Shown here: positions 11,386 through 22,290 of the stretch, piece by piece
Numbering within the stretch: the stretch's first letter is position 1
Layout: every line of letters starts with the position of its first letter
Source of the DNA: Topomyia yanbarensis
Taxonomy: Eukaryota > Arthropoda > Insecta > Diptera > Culicidae
Reading direction: 5' to 3'
Assembly (NCBI RefSeq): GCF_030247195.1
Contig: NC_080671.1
Location: 188,211,725 to 188,275,724 of the forward strand
Length of the DNA: 64,000 nt
Position numbers and translations under genes: made by a program
Notes under the pieces: model-generated
Told to the model about the DNA's origin: nothing
The model's database searches: none
The model's input: only the letters and a program-made list of their open reading frames with translations

Positions 11386-12484
11386 TTCGAGCGAAATTCC
11401 GTGCGAAATTCCGTGCGAAATTCTGTGCGAAAATCCATGCGAAATTCCGGGCGAAATTCTGCGCAAAATTCCACGCGAAATTCTGTGCGAAATTCCGTTC
11501 GAAATTCCGTGCGAAATTCCGTTCGAAATTCCGTGCGAAATTCCGTTCAAAATTCCGTGCGAAATTCCGTTCGAAATTCCATGCGAAATTCCGTTTGGAA
11601 TTCCGTGCGCAATTCAGTGCGAAATTCCGCGCGAAATTCCGTGTACAATACCGTGAACAATACCGTGAACAATTCCGCGCGAAATTCCGTGCGAAATTCC
11701 ACGCGAAATTCCGTCAGAAACTCCGTGCAAAATTCCGTGCGAAATTCTGCGCGAAACAACATGCGAAATTCTGCCCAAAATTCCGCGCGAAATTCCGTGC
11801 GAATTCCGTTTGGAATTCCGTGCGTAATTCAGTGCGAAATTCCACGCGAAATTCCACGTGAAGTTCCGTGCGAAATGCAGCGCGAAATGTCGTGCGAGAT
11901 GTCGTGGCAAATTCCGTGCGAAATTCCGCGCGAGATTCCGTGCGAAATCCCGTACGAAATTCTGTGCCGAATTCCTTGCGAAATTCCATGCGAAATTCCC
12001 CGCGAAATTCCGCGCGAAATTCCGTGCTAGATTCCGCGCGAAATTCCGTGCGAAATTCCGAGCAAAATTCCGCGCGAAATTCCATGCGAAATTCCGTGCG
12101 AAATTTCGTGGAAAATTGCTTGAGAAATTCCGTGCGAAATTTCGTGGAAAATTTTGTGAGAAATTCCGTGCGAAATTCCGTACGAAATTCCGTGCGAAAT
12201 TTCGTACGAAATTCCGTGCGAAATTTCGTGCGAAATTCCGTAGGAATTGTCCGTGCGAGATGTCGTGCAAAATTCCGTGCGAAATTAAGTGCGAAATTTC
12301 GTGTGAAATTCCACGCGAAATTCCGTGCGAAATTCCGCGCGAAATTTCGTGCAAAATTCCGCGAAATTTCGTGCGGAATTCCGTGCGAAATTTCGTGCGA
12401 AATTCCGCGCGAAATTCCGTGCGAATTTCCGTCCGAAATTCCGTGCGAGATGTCGTGCAAAATTCCGTGCGAAATGTCGTGCGA
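11377..12484 (+). repeat. Direct duplication of 9306-10413 (satellite)
   Basis: Offset is exactly 2071 bp: 9797 matches 11868, 10254 matches 12325 and 9959 matches 12030. Translated blocks agree over their whole length, so the copy must be recent. It supplies the third alternating arm of the palindromic structure. Confidence 0.9.
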
Positions 12485-13550
12485 AATTCCATGCGAAATT
12501 CCATGCGAAATTCCGCGAGAAATTCCGTGCGAAATTCCGCACGAAGTTCCGTGTGAAAATTCGTGCGGAATTCCGTGCGAAATTTCGTGCGAAATTCAGT
12601 GCGAAATCCCGCGCGAAATTTCGTGTGAAATTCCGTGCGAATTTTCGCCCGATTCCGCGTGAAATTTCGCGCGAAATTCCGTGCGAAATTCCGCGCGAAA
12701 TTCTGTGCGAAATTCCATGCGAAATTTCGTGCGAAATGCCATGCGAAATGCCGCGCGAAATTCCGTGTGAAATTCCGCGTACCGCGTACGACATTTCGCA
12801 CGGAATTTCGCATGGAATTTCGCACGAAATTTCGCACGAATTTCACACGGAATTTCACACGGAATTTCGCACGACATTTCCGTGCAAAATTTCGTGTGAA
12901 ATTCCGTGCGCAATTCCTTGCGAAATTCCTTGCGAAATTCCTTGCGAAATTCCATGCAAAATTCTGCGTGAAATTTTATGCGAAACTCCATGCGAAATTC
13001 CGTGCGAAATTTCGTGCAGAATTCCGTGCGAAATTTCGTGCGAAATTCCGCGCGAAATTCCGTGCGAATTTCCGTCCGAAATTCCGTGCGAGATGTCGTG
13101 CAAAATTCCGTGCGAAATGTCGTGCGAAATTCCATGCGAAATTCCGCGAGAAATTCCGTGCGAAATTCCGCACGAAGTTCCGTGCGAAAATTCGTGCGGA
13201 ATTCCGTGCAAAATTTCGTGCGAAATTCAATGCGAAATTCCGCGCGGAATTTCGTGTGAAATTCCGTGCGAAATTTCGCTCGATTCCGCGTGAAATTTCG
13301 CGAGAAATTCCGCGCGAAATTCTGTGCGAAATTCCATGCGAAATTTCGTGCGATATTCCGTGCTAAATATCGTGCGAAATTCCGTGCGAAATTCCATGCA
13401 AACTTCCATGCGAAATACCATGCGAAATGCCGCGCGAAATTCCGTGTGAAATTCCGCGTACCGCGTACGACATTTCGCATGGAATTTCGCATGGAATTTC
13501 GCATGGAATTTCGCACGAAATTTCGCACGAATTTCACGCGGAATTTCTCA
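12400..13550 (+). repeat. Second, diverged duplication inside satellite
   Basis: A segment near 12420-12870 recurs near 13060-13550. The phrase GAATTTCCGTCCG lies at 12423 and 13066 (offset 643), and CGCGTACCGCGTACG lies at 12776 and 13455 (offset 679), so indels have accumulated. This duplication is older than the 2071-bp one. Confidence 0.75.
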
Positions 13551-14002
13551 CGGAATTTCGCGCGGAATTTCGCACGACATTTAGCACAGGATTTCGGACG
13601 GAAATTCGCACGGAATTTCGCACGAAATTTCGCACGGAATTTTGCACGACATCTCGCACGGAATTTCGGACGGAAATTTCGCACGGAATTTAGCGCTGAA
13701 TTTCGCACGAAATTTCGCACGAAATTTCGCACGAAATTTCGCACGAAATTTCGCACGGAATTTCGCACGGAGCTTCGCACGAAATTTCACGCAGAATTTT
13801 GCATGGAATTTCGCAAGGAATTTTGCAAGGAATTTCGCACGGAATTTCGCACGAAATTTGCACGGAATTTCGCACGACATTTCGCACGGAATTTCGCCCG
13901 GAATTTCGCACGGAATTTCGCCCGGAATTTCGCACGAAATTTCGCGCGGAATTTCGCACGGAATTTCGCGCGGGATTTCGTGCGGAATTTCGCATGAAAT
14001 TT

Positions 14003-14370
14003 CGCGCGAAATTTCACACGAAATTTCGCACGGAATTTCGCACGACATTTCGAGCGTAATTTTGCACGACATCTCGCACGGAATTTTTAATGAAATTTCG
14101 CACGGAATTTCGCACGGAATTTCGCACGAAATTTCGCACGGAATTTCGCACGAAATTTCGCACGGAATTTCGCACGCAATTTCGCACGGAGTTTCGTACG
14201 AAATTTCGCACGGAATTTCTCACGAAATTTTCTACGAAATTTCGCACGGAATTTCTCACGAAATTTTCCACGAAATTTCGCGCGAAATTTCACACGAAAT
14301 TTCGCACGGAATTTCGCACGACATTTCGAACGTAATTTTGCACGACATCTCGCACGGAATTTTTATTGGA
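14003..14370 (+). repeat. 276-bp tandem duplication within satellite
   Basis: The irregular landmark ACATTTCGAGCGTAATTTTG near 14045 recurs with one change at 14321, offset 276 bp. Both are followed by an unusual run of T after a GCACGGAATTT block. Confidence 0.75.
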
Positions 14371-15092
14371 ATTTCGCACGGAATTTCGCACGAAATTTCG
14401 CACGGAATTTCGCACGGAATTTCGCACGGAATTTCGCACGAAATTTCGCACGGAATTTCGCACGGAATTTCGCACGAAATTTTCTACGAAATTTCGCACG
14501 GAATTTCTCACGAAATTTCGCACGGAATTCGTACGAAATTTCGCACGGAATTTCGCATGGAATTTTGCGCGGAATTTTGCTCGGAATTCCGCACGGAATT
14601 TTGCACGGATTTTCGCACGACATTTCGCGCTGCATTTCGCACGAAATTTCAAACGAAAATTCGCACGAAATTTCGCACGGAATTTCGCGTGGAATTTCTC
14701 ACGGAATTTCGCACGGAATTGCGCACGGAATTCCAAACGGAATTTCGCACGGAATTTCGCGCGGAATTTTGTACAGAATTTCGCATGTTGTTTCGCGCGG
14801 AATTTTGCATGGAGTTTCTGACGGAATTTCGAGTGGAATTTCGCACGGAATTTCGCGCGGAATCGCGCGCGGAGTTATTCACGGTATTGTACACGGAATT
14901 TCGCGCGGAATTTAGCACTGAATTGCGCACGGAATTCTAAACGGAATTTCGCGTGGAATTTTGCGCAGAATTTCACCCGGAACTTCTCACGGAATATCGC
15001 ATGAATTTTCGCACAGAATTTCGCACGGAATTTCGCATGGATTTTCACACGGAATTTCACATGAAATTTCGCACGGAATTGCACGATTGCAC

Positions 15093-15615
15093 GAATTTAC
15101 GATTAATGCTTTTTCGCCAGCCAAAGCCGCCATCTGCTGTGCAGTGGCCAGTTTAGTTTCAATGTTGACATGTTTAGCAGTTTCAAGCACACATGAACAG
15201 TGTAAAGTGTGTTCAAGGCAGTTTTGTAAAACCTAGTCAGTACCCCAGCAGAGAGATTTCGGAGGGTCAATGAAATTGAAAATGAATGGAAAATGATTGA
15301 GCAGCGTGGCGGCTTGAATGAATGATGCAACAAACATCTGCGGATTGGACATTGTAGGGCATGATTTGAGATTTGTTCCTCCTTCAAGTTCAACCAACCC
15401 TGTTGAAAATTTGCAGATCTGCTCACCGGATCGATTGCGCCATTCGCCAACTTGAATTCATCAAGCGAACAGCCAGACAATTTACTGACATCCATTATAT
15501 GAAATCTTTATAGTTTTCGCCGGTTGGTTCAATTCTGGAATCTTTGTCCGATATATGGAGTTCGTATCGTGGTACGTAGAATGCGAGAATAGAACATGTA
15601 CAAAAAGATTTACAG
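15093..15615. other. Satellite flank with one unassigned minus-strand frame
   Basis: An open frame on the minus strand from an ATG at 15495 to 15103 encodes 130 residues and begins MDVSKLSGCSLDEFKLANGA. The first 30 or so residues look protein-like, but the rest is low in acidic residues and runs into the satellite edge. I recognise no family. It could be a fragment of an exon or of a mobile element, or chance. Confidence 0.25.
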
Positions 15616-15732
15616 TATTGATTTTCTTGGCTATTTTAGGCAAATTTCAGATTAAGAGAAACGAAAGCAATGAAATTGAAAGACGGAGAGGTATTCTAGA
15701 GCGAATCAGTTATAAACATAGAACGGAAAACT
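15616..15732 (+). repeat. Left arm of 2.5-kb-wide inverted repeat
   Basis: 117 bp, the reverse complement of 17973-18089 with scattered differences; both arms contain GGTATTCTAGAGCGAATCAG. Translated, both give a block like ILERISYK, but I see no reason to think it is coding. The arms enclose an AT-rich segment bearing six copies of TGTAACGTGACAG. Confidence 0.8.
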
Positions 15733-15783
15733 GTGACCAGGCATGCTCTTATGGACATGATCGAAAGGAAACGTGGCCCTTCC

Positions 15784-15906
15784 GTTGGTAGGAGATTGGC
15801 TTTCCATACAAGTCTACCCCATGGTCGTTGATAGAACATAACTCATAATCATGTTTTACCGCTGACCATGCGGTAGACTTGGGTGGATCGCCCAACTCCT
15901 ACCAGT
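15784..15906. repeat. Imperfect hairpin, MITE-like
   Basis: TTGGTAGGAGATTGGC (15785-15800) and CAAGTCTACCCCATGGTC have reverse-complement partners GACCATGCGGTAGACTTG and GCCCAACTCCTACCAG downstream. Arms are about 45 bp with a short loop. Weaker inverted similarity extends outward to about 15735 and 15960 (AAAGGAAACGTGG against CACATTTCCTTTTGATC). Non-coding. Confidence 0.75.
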
Positions 15907-15947
15907 AGAAGGCAAAGGATGCTTCACATTTCCTTTTGATCATTTCC

Positions 15948-17955
15948 ATATGGTCAAGGCTCCGAAAATGGCAACCACAGTCGAAATTATTTTTTATCAA
16001 ATTTCGCGTCAAACTGTTTGTTTTCCGTATGTATATAAGCTCTAATATTAAAAAATATGAATGGTGATCCCAGAAAAAATTTCTTGTCTGTCATTTATGG
16101 AAGTTTGTTGATGCTACTTGAATGACCTGAAAATGACTAAAAGACCGCAAAGAGATAAAAAGGTAAACAAAATCCATATTTCCAACTTTTTGCTTGCAGC
16201 CACATTTTTCTATCGTAGTCTAATTTAAATTTTATGATATTGCTTGAAATTTTTTTATGAATATGGATTATTGCTTATTTTCAGTTGTGAAGTAATGGAA
16301 ACCAAATAACTTGTAACGTGACAGATCAAAAATTCAAAAAAGTTTTGTGGACCACACCAACAGCATGCATACAATGTGTAACCTGCATTTTTTTCTTACT
16401 ACTTTGAGTCTTCTTTTTGAAACTGTATTGTGAAAACTTTAAAGTTTTATTAATTTTTAAGAAAACACAGATTATCTTATGTAACGTGACAGATTTTTTC
16501 TGCTGTAAAGCAATTCCATCAAGTTTGATTCAATTGTGTCAATATTGGTGGTTATCTTTGATTCTGATGAAACCTTTTACGTTTCATGTATATGGGGACT
16601 AAGTATTTTTGAATATGAAACAAACAATTTTTATTCAAGAGTAATATTTAAAAAGGGGGTATGAGATCTTGAGTGCACTACTTTCAATATATATTGTTCG
16701 AAAATTGCCATTTGTGCAGCAAAACTATATGGTAGCAAGTTCTAGGGAATTAATTGTTCTGTGTGAATATTTTTTGGCGAAAATTTTCAAAAAAAAGCAA
16801 AAAAAATGTTAAAAATACAAAAACATTGTTAAAAAAAAATGAAAATACAATTACAGAAAAACATTTTTTTTGTTAACGAAAGCCTACAAACTGATGAAAT
16901 TATAATTGCACTATTAGGAAGTTAATAGTAAGAAAGCAAATATTCTTCTACATTTCTTAGTATTTGCCAGTCATAAATATAATTTTCTTATACAATATTA
17001 ATACTAAATATAATTTCGAAACAAAATGGTCTTAGGAAAAATTTTCCGAAATATTTTGATTTTTTTTCAAACAATAAAATCTAGTAGTGAAAATACGTCC
17101 TTTTAATAAATTACTCACAAATACCAAACATAACACGTTTAAAATTTAAGCGCAAATGAAACAAAAAATTAAAATGTAATTGTATCGTAGAGTAAATAAT
17201 AAAAACTTTTAACATATTTCAATACTTTTAATTTTGAATTTTTATTTAATTTTTTCTTTAAATAATTTAGTTATAGAATGTATTTAAAAATGGGTTTTCA
17301 ATTCAAAATGCTCAAGAAAAATAATCCTTCAAAATGCAGATGTTTTTCAGTTATTTTAGATTTTTTCGACATAATTTATTACTTCGTGAAATTACGACCC
17401 TTTCATAAGTTATTCATGTTTGTTCATCAAAACCAATATGTTTTTCAAAATAAACATGAAATTTCTCGTTAATACTCAGTTCTCAGACCAAGCATGATTT
17501 ATGCCCGACTGTCTTGATATGCTTGCTTCGATAAAAATATAGAACTGTAACGTGACAGATTCTGGTTGTAACGTGACAGATCATTGAGAATACTCCATAA
17601 AATCGAAAACAAAGTTTTTCTTCAGGAAAACTATATTTTAAACTCTTCCTTGTTTTCTAAGCTTCAACTTAAAACTGTTTTCATGCAAATTTGGAGGCCA
17701 ACGGAACAGACTTTTTATATTTAGTCAGGCAACCTCCAAACTAACTGCGAAAATTGTGTAACGTGACAGGCGTATCAAAATGACAATAAAGTGAAAACGG
17801 TTAATGATAGAAAAAAACTTTCTGTAGAAAAAATGAGCGGTTTAGTGAACTTAATAATGTGCACTTGTGATAGAATATGGTTTTATTGTTTTTGCTGACT
17901 TGTTTTATTAAATATGCGTAAAAATGTAACGTGACAGACAGAAGCCTTGACCATA
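15948..17955. repeat. AT-rich segment with 13-mer repeats and short inverted ends
   Basis: The 13-mer TGTAACGTGACAG occurs six times in one orientation: 16312-16324, 16480-16492, 17546-17558, 17567-17579, 17757-17769 and 17925-17937. The segment ends are CATATGGTCAAGGCT (15948) and AGCCTTGACCATATG (17943). TATGGTCA ends could mean a transposon with TA target sites. No frame longer than about 65 codons is present. Confidence 0.7.
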
Positions 17956-17972
17956 TGAGACTGAATAGTCCT

Positions 17973-18089
17973 AGTTTTCAGTTCTAAGTTTATAACTGAT
18001 TCGCTCTAGAATACCTATCCATCTTTCAATTTCATTGGTTTCGTTTCTCTTAGTCCTAAATTTGCCGAATATAGCCAACAAAATCGATA
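17973..18089 (-). repeat. Right arm of 2.5-kb-wide inverted repeat
   Basis: Reverse complement of 15616-15732, slightly diverged. It lies immediately upstream of the TIR element that starts at 18121. Confidence 0.8.
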
Positions 18090-18120
18090 CACCTTGCGGC
18101 AATTGAAATATAGTAACGCT

Positions 18121-19297
18121 AGGGTGACCATACGTCCTGGTTTCCCAGGACATGTCCTGGTTTTGCATTGTCTGTCCTGGTGTCCTGGGAAGTCGAGGAA
18201 AATGCTTGATTTGTCCTGGTTTTTCTCCTGTAAGCCTAATATATTTCGTGAGAATGCGAGTGACCTATTCCTTCATATCTGAACTTTCAATTCAAAGCAA
18301 AACGCGTGACCAAATCTCAAATCACGCTGTGCACGTATGAAGGACAGACTCCTGCGTGTCCTACGTTGTTATACAAGAAGACACACTACGAGAAACCATG
18401 TACACAAACCTCTAACGAAGCAATATCAACTACATCACACAGCCCTTCACCAACATCAACTAAATCACAAACCACCGGAGTTGCAGCTCTGGCACCAACG
18501 AATACTGGAACAACAGAACGTACGCACAGCGTGAACGATCATTGTGAAGTGCCTACTACTTCCCAAACAACTGCCAGCACCACCGATATTAAAGTAAATA
18601 ACAAAGAACACAGATACGCGATCGTGACCCGTGACCCGGCCCCACAAGCAACTCAAACCAGGTAATCGTGAAAGCCCATACAACATTAACAGGGAGAATA
18701 GCATGAACGAAAACGAGGGAAACGAACCAAACATTTCTTTCGTCGCGATGTGCATGAATTGAATTTTGTTTTCTTTCAAATTCACGCAGGGATGTCAATT
18801 TTTTCAAGCTCGGGCTCAAACTGATATTATTTACACCAAGCTATCCGCCAGTTTTCATATAATCGATTAAACGGAGATATTTGTGGTAACAACGGTAGGT
18901 TTTGCTGCTCTCAAGTCGAGAGATAATGGTTGTCAATGGAGATTGCCAGGCATAGCGCAGGGACTTGGGATCACTGATGTTTCTGATTTTCGTCCATGTC
19001 GTGTTTTAGTACTGAAAACTCCTCGCCGGTACTGCACAGACCATCTCAGCATTAAACGTTTGCTTATGGTGGTGTAGCAAGAACTGCCACAGTGGAATTC
19101 CGATGAAAGATTTTCTGGCAGAGCTCTTCCTCCCAGACTCCCATAACTTTTTTACTGTGCAAGCTCTGCCTGCCAGACCCCAGAACTTTTTAACTGCCGA
19201 AAACATGCGGAAAATGCAATGTCGATTGAGAGGTAACGGGGGGAATCAGTACCCTTTCGACTGTCCTGGTTTTTTACTCGTCTGATATGGTCACCCT
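18121..19297. mobile_element. TIR DNA transposon, non-autonomous
   Basis: The element begins AGGGTGACCATACGTCCTGG and ends in TATGGTCACCCT. The CCTGG motif recurs in the subterminal region on the left and once near the right end (TGTCCTGGTTTTTTACTCG). Flanking 8-mers GTAACGCT (18113-18120) and TAACACAC (19298-19305) are only partly alike, so any target duplication has decayed. The ends resemble widely distributed hAT-type families; that assignment is from memory and tentative. It carries a gag-like retroposon fragment instead of a transposase. Confidence 0.75.
18300..18665 (+). pseudogene. Gag-like ORF1 fragment, diverged
   Basis: The plus-strand frame reads ITLCTYEGQTPACPTLLYKK and then THYEKPC, matching the zinc-knuckle region of the ORF1 at 25477-26434 (LCTYQGQINTCQFCEQTAHY). 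It continues through a Ser/Thr-rich stretch to YAIVTRDPAPQA, the counterpart of FTLVTRKGKK. The second cysteine of the knuckle is lost. The 5' part of ORF1 is absent. It is an old insertion or captured piece inside the surrounding TIR element. Confidence 0.6.
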
Positions 19298-19304
19298 TAA
19301 CACA

Positions 19305-19715
19305 CAAAAAGATTTGCTCGATTAGCCTCACGGTTGCTTCGTTGCAGAGATGCCATCAACCTTCCACCTTGTATTGATCGGTGTCATCTACTAGGAATCG
19401 AGTCGCTAGAGCAACGCCGTAAAGACCAACGAGCTATGTTCGCTGTAAAGGGTGCTAAATGGAGAAGTCGATAGCCCGTTTATACTTGCGTCTAACACTC
19501 TGAATGCTCCTAACCGAGTTTAATGTCGAACATTCGACTCAATGCTAACATGGCACTTGTGGTGTTTGTTTTCGATGAGCTAAGTGCAGCAATTATTTGT
19601 GAATTCAATAATGTATGCGATCAATTTGATTACGGAATTCTCTCGACGATGTTTAAAATAAGGATTGATGTCAACGCTGATTTGCAATTAAGTTTTTTAT
19701 ACTCTCATCTTTATT
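19305..19715 (+). pseudogene. Non-LTR retrotransposon 3' fragment (RT C-terminus)
   Basis: Translation gives NLPPCIDRCHLLGIESLEQR and later FNNVCDQFDYGILSTMFKIR, which align with the C-terminal part of the reverse transcriptase at 44895-46938 (NLPPYENRCRLLGLHTLQER and FNELAEQFDLNYNSSQFRHR). Frame changes and a stop separate the blocks. The polymerase core is absent. The TIR element ending at 19297 abuts it and may have inserted into it. Confidence 0.75.
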
Positions 19716-19739
19716 TTTAAGGTATTTTATTCATTAGGA

Positions 19740-20005
19740 CTACAATTTGTCAATTGAATTATAATTAAAACAAAACATAAATAATAAACATGAGAATTGA
19801 GAAGAAATGTATTGATGTTTTTCTTGATACTCAGAAATTACTCCCATACCTGTATGCAAAAGGCACTGAGCAATCATGTTATCACGATCAGCATCAAGAC
19901 AAAATCCCACATTTTTGAACCCGTAACAAATTTCTAGCGCTCCCGGAGTGCGCAATAATGAAGATTTATGTTGGGCCACGCATCCAACTGTCAATATCCC
20001 ACAGT
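19740..20005 (-). other. Cysteine-containing open fragment, unassigned
   Basis: A minus-strand frame opens after a stop near 20010 and reads SCVDCGILTVGCVAQHKSSL, then ICYGFKNVGFCLDADRD and NMIAQCLLHTG. There is no ATG start. CATACAG|GTATGG within it could be a splice donor, so an exon or an exon relic is possible. I recognise no family. The final part is AT-driven and probably not protein. Confidence 0.2.
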
Positions 20006-20009
20006 CGAC

Positions 20010-22290
20010 ACATGATTATTTTTCAAAGCAACAACAAAACTATTAATGATCTGCCCTCGGAACTTGGCTACCACTTTGATTCCTGGCACTAATTTTACAG
20101 GCACCTGTAGGCGCCGGTCATAAAATTAGCTCAAAGTGTTAACAAAATCGATGAAAACTGAAAAATAAAATCAATTGTCATCGCATTTTAGTGTTCGTGG
20201 CTTGATTAGTTTTAACTATCCGTTGGAAATGTGTACTTTATCGAACAGCTGTAACAGGGTAAACAAATTACGATACTAGTCACTGTGCCTCTGTATCAAA
20301 CGATCAAACTGGAGTGATGCTTCCTATGGTTGATTTTATTGCTCTACTCCTAAGGGGCTCTGATTGATGATAAGAACGTGTCTATCATGGAGGAAATATG
20401 TACGTATGGGAAAAAGGAACCTATTGATTTTGATGATTATTAATTAAATGTTTTAAAATTAGTGCCCGTTCATTGGGTATGTTTTACGAGATACGACAGC
20501 TTCCATTAGTTAAATGCGTCCAAATTCACACGATCGTGTTTCGTTCCAGCATGTGTTCCGAATCGATCTCTTTTATTACTTTTTGTCGTAATCACTTTAG
20601 TAGTTTATTAGTTCTGAACAGTGTTCTTCGTTTTACAATTGACTCAAGTTAATTCGAGAAATCATTATGCAATTGGTGAATATTACGGCAGATTTTCAAA
20701 AAAAAACACTTTATAGTTGCATCTCTTTCATAATCAATGTCACAAATAAGAGAAAAAAACTCCATTAATTTTACCGCGGTTGTACAAACTAATTTCCCAG
20801 TCAGCCAGCTCGATATTCTGATTGACGGCTATGAACCTGTGGTCTTCAGTTGCCTCCGAGCTAAAAATTTGAACGGTGAAGTCTGCTCCGAGTCTTGATC
20901 GAGTGTTCGATCAGCTACGGTTGAGTTGATTTAATCCATTCGTTGCGACCACGCCGACCGACTTGGCCTGGCTGGCGTCTAGCGTGTTGGCGACGTTGCT
21001 TCCCTCTTGGTCACAGCTCGTGAGGGAGTGCTGCTGGTGTACGAGGTGATTGAGGTGTATCGATTCATCGTGAACATGCGATTGCTGTAGCATCATCATT
21101 AGTAGCACCCATAACAGCAGCAACAACAACTACAACAACAGAAACGGTGGAGTGTTTCTGATTTATGTTATGTAGGGTAAAGTACAGTATTATGAATACA
21201 GTAGCAAGGACGGTGTATCTAAAAAAACTGCGGTTATAATTTAATGAGAGCATAGTTTACTTAGCACAAAAGATCTCCCGAGTGACAATTTCAGTTTTGT
21301 TAAATTCACAGACACGCCATCGTATAGTCCAAAAGATTATAGGGGCTTCCTCTTACAATACCCCACAACTAACACGGTGTCTTTGTTGGACAACTTTATT
21401 AAAAAAAATCGTTGCAACCGATTGCAAAATAATTGGTCGTGGGTGTAAAATAACTTTTCATTTTAAATATTTTTGTTTGAAAACATAGGTTTTATAAGGA
21501 TACTACTTTACATTGATTCGTTTGTTGCTGTTATTTTGCGAGGTCATCTAGATTACCCAGCTATCTTGGAACTGATTAAGATAAATGTCGCACCTCGAAC
21601 AACACCCAACAACCTCACGCTCTAATTACCATTTTGGGGCTCTAATTATAGTATGCATAGAGTTATTAGTGGCCTACAAAGAATCTTGACCTGGGTCGCT
21701 TAAGTTTTCGACTTTAATTTGTCTAGCCAAACTCTGCGTCTACTATTTTTCAGAGCCGGTTGATATCGGCTGACTCCTTTATTATCTGTTGTATCGTTTT
21801 TTTACTTCAGTGTTATTATCTTTTAACGGAAATTTTGTACAATTCGACGGTTAGTAATTAGTTTAGGCTTGGCGCTTTGAAATGCCTGTTGGTGTATACT
21901 AGACAAATAGAAATACAAATAAAAAGCGTAGCTTACATTTTATTCAAATCTTATTCTGAGAGAAGACAAACGAGCATAAAGAAAAACACCACATAGTTTA
22001 AAAATAGTAGATACGCTGAGGTTAAATCTAAAAATTTATTGATTGTATTCGCGACGAGAATATGGAAAAAAATTGAGCGGCCTAAAATAACCATTAACTG
22101 AAAGTAAAAACTTTAATTTGCATTATGGATGTACTAACAAATTCATGCGTGTGTGTATTATTATGCTAACTGCTAGAAAGAGAACCAGGCAGCTTTGTCA
22201 CACATAGATAAGAAGAATGATAAAAATATACTAATTTAACGACATTATTCAGTCTATTCTCGAGCGAGCAGGAGAAGCAACTACTGGATT
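20010..22290. other. Mostly unannotated; trinucleotide-rich patch near 21.1 kb
   Basis: No gene is recognised. At 20911-21145 the base composition is richer and contains CAA/GCA trinucleotide runs (21108-21142). The minus-strand frame there starts at TTG, directly after a stop; its first ATG gives MMMLQQSHVHDES, so the apparent signal peptide is probably an artefact of the repeats. It could still be part of a transcribed exon. Confidence 0.3.

Larger units (their letters stand above)
8853..15092. repeat. 12-bp CpG-rich satellite array
   Basis: About 520 tandem copies of a 12-bp unit, GGAATTTCGCAC on one strand and GTGCGAAATTCC on the other, with frequent G/A, A/G and C/T variants. Strand polarity switches several times: plus-type at 8853-9245, minus-type at 9250-10414, plus-type at 10415-11214, minus-type at 11220-12790, plus-type at 12790-12880, minus-type at 12880-13465, plus-type at 13470-15092. 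The unit length is a multiple of three and neither strand contains a stop codon, so all six frames stay open and create long artificial proteins such as repeats of RAKF, VRNS or CEIP. Those should not be annotated as genes. I know of no described satellite with this unit, but I cannot search. Confidence 0.95.

Noticed and set aside
8834..14940. Dozens of long open frames on both strands, up to about 430 residues
   Set aside because: They are readings of the 12-bp satellite. Six frames are open for arithmetic reasons, and the same region would have to code on both strands at once.
8853..15092. CRISPR-like or terminator-rich array
   Set aside because: Units are contiguous 12-mers without spacers, in a eukaryotic transposon-rich context.
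20911..21129. Small secreted protein with a leucine-rich signal peptide
   Set aside because: The apparent start is TTG right after a stop, and the leucines come from a CAA/GCA trinucleotide tract. Without an ATG the signal peptide is not supported.
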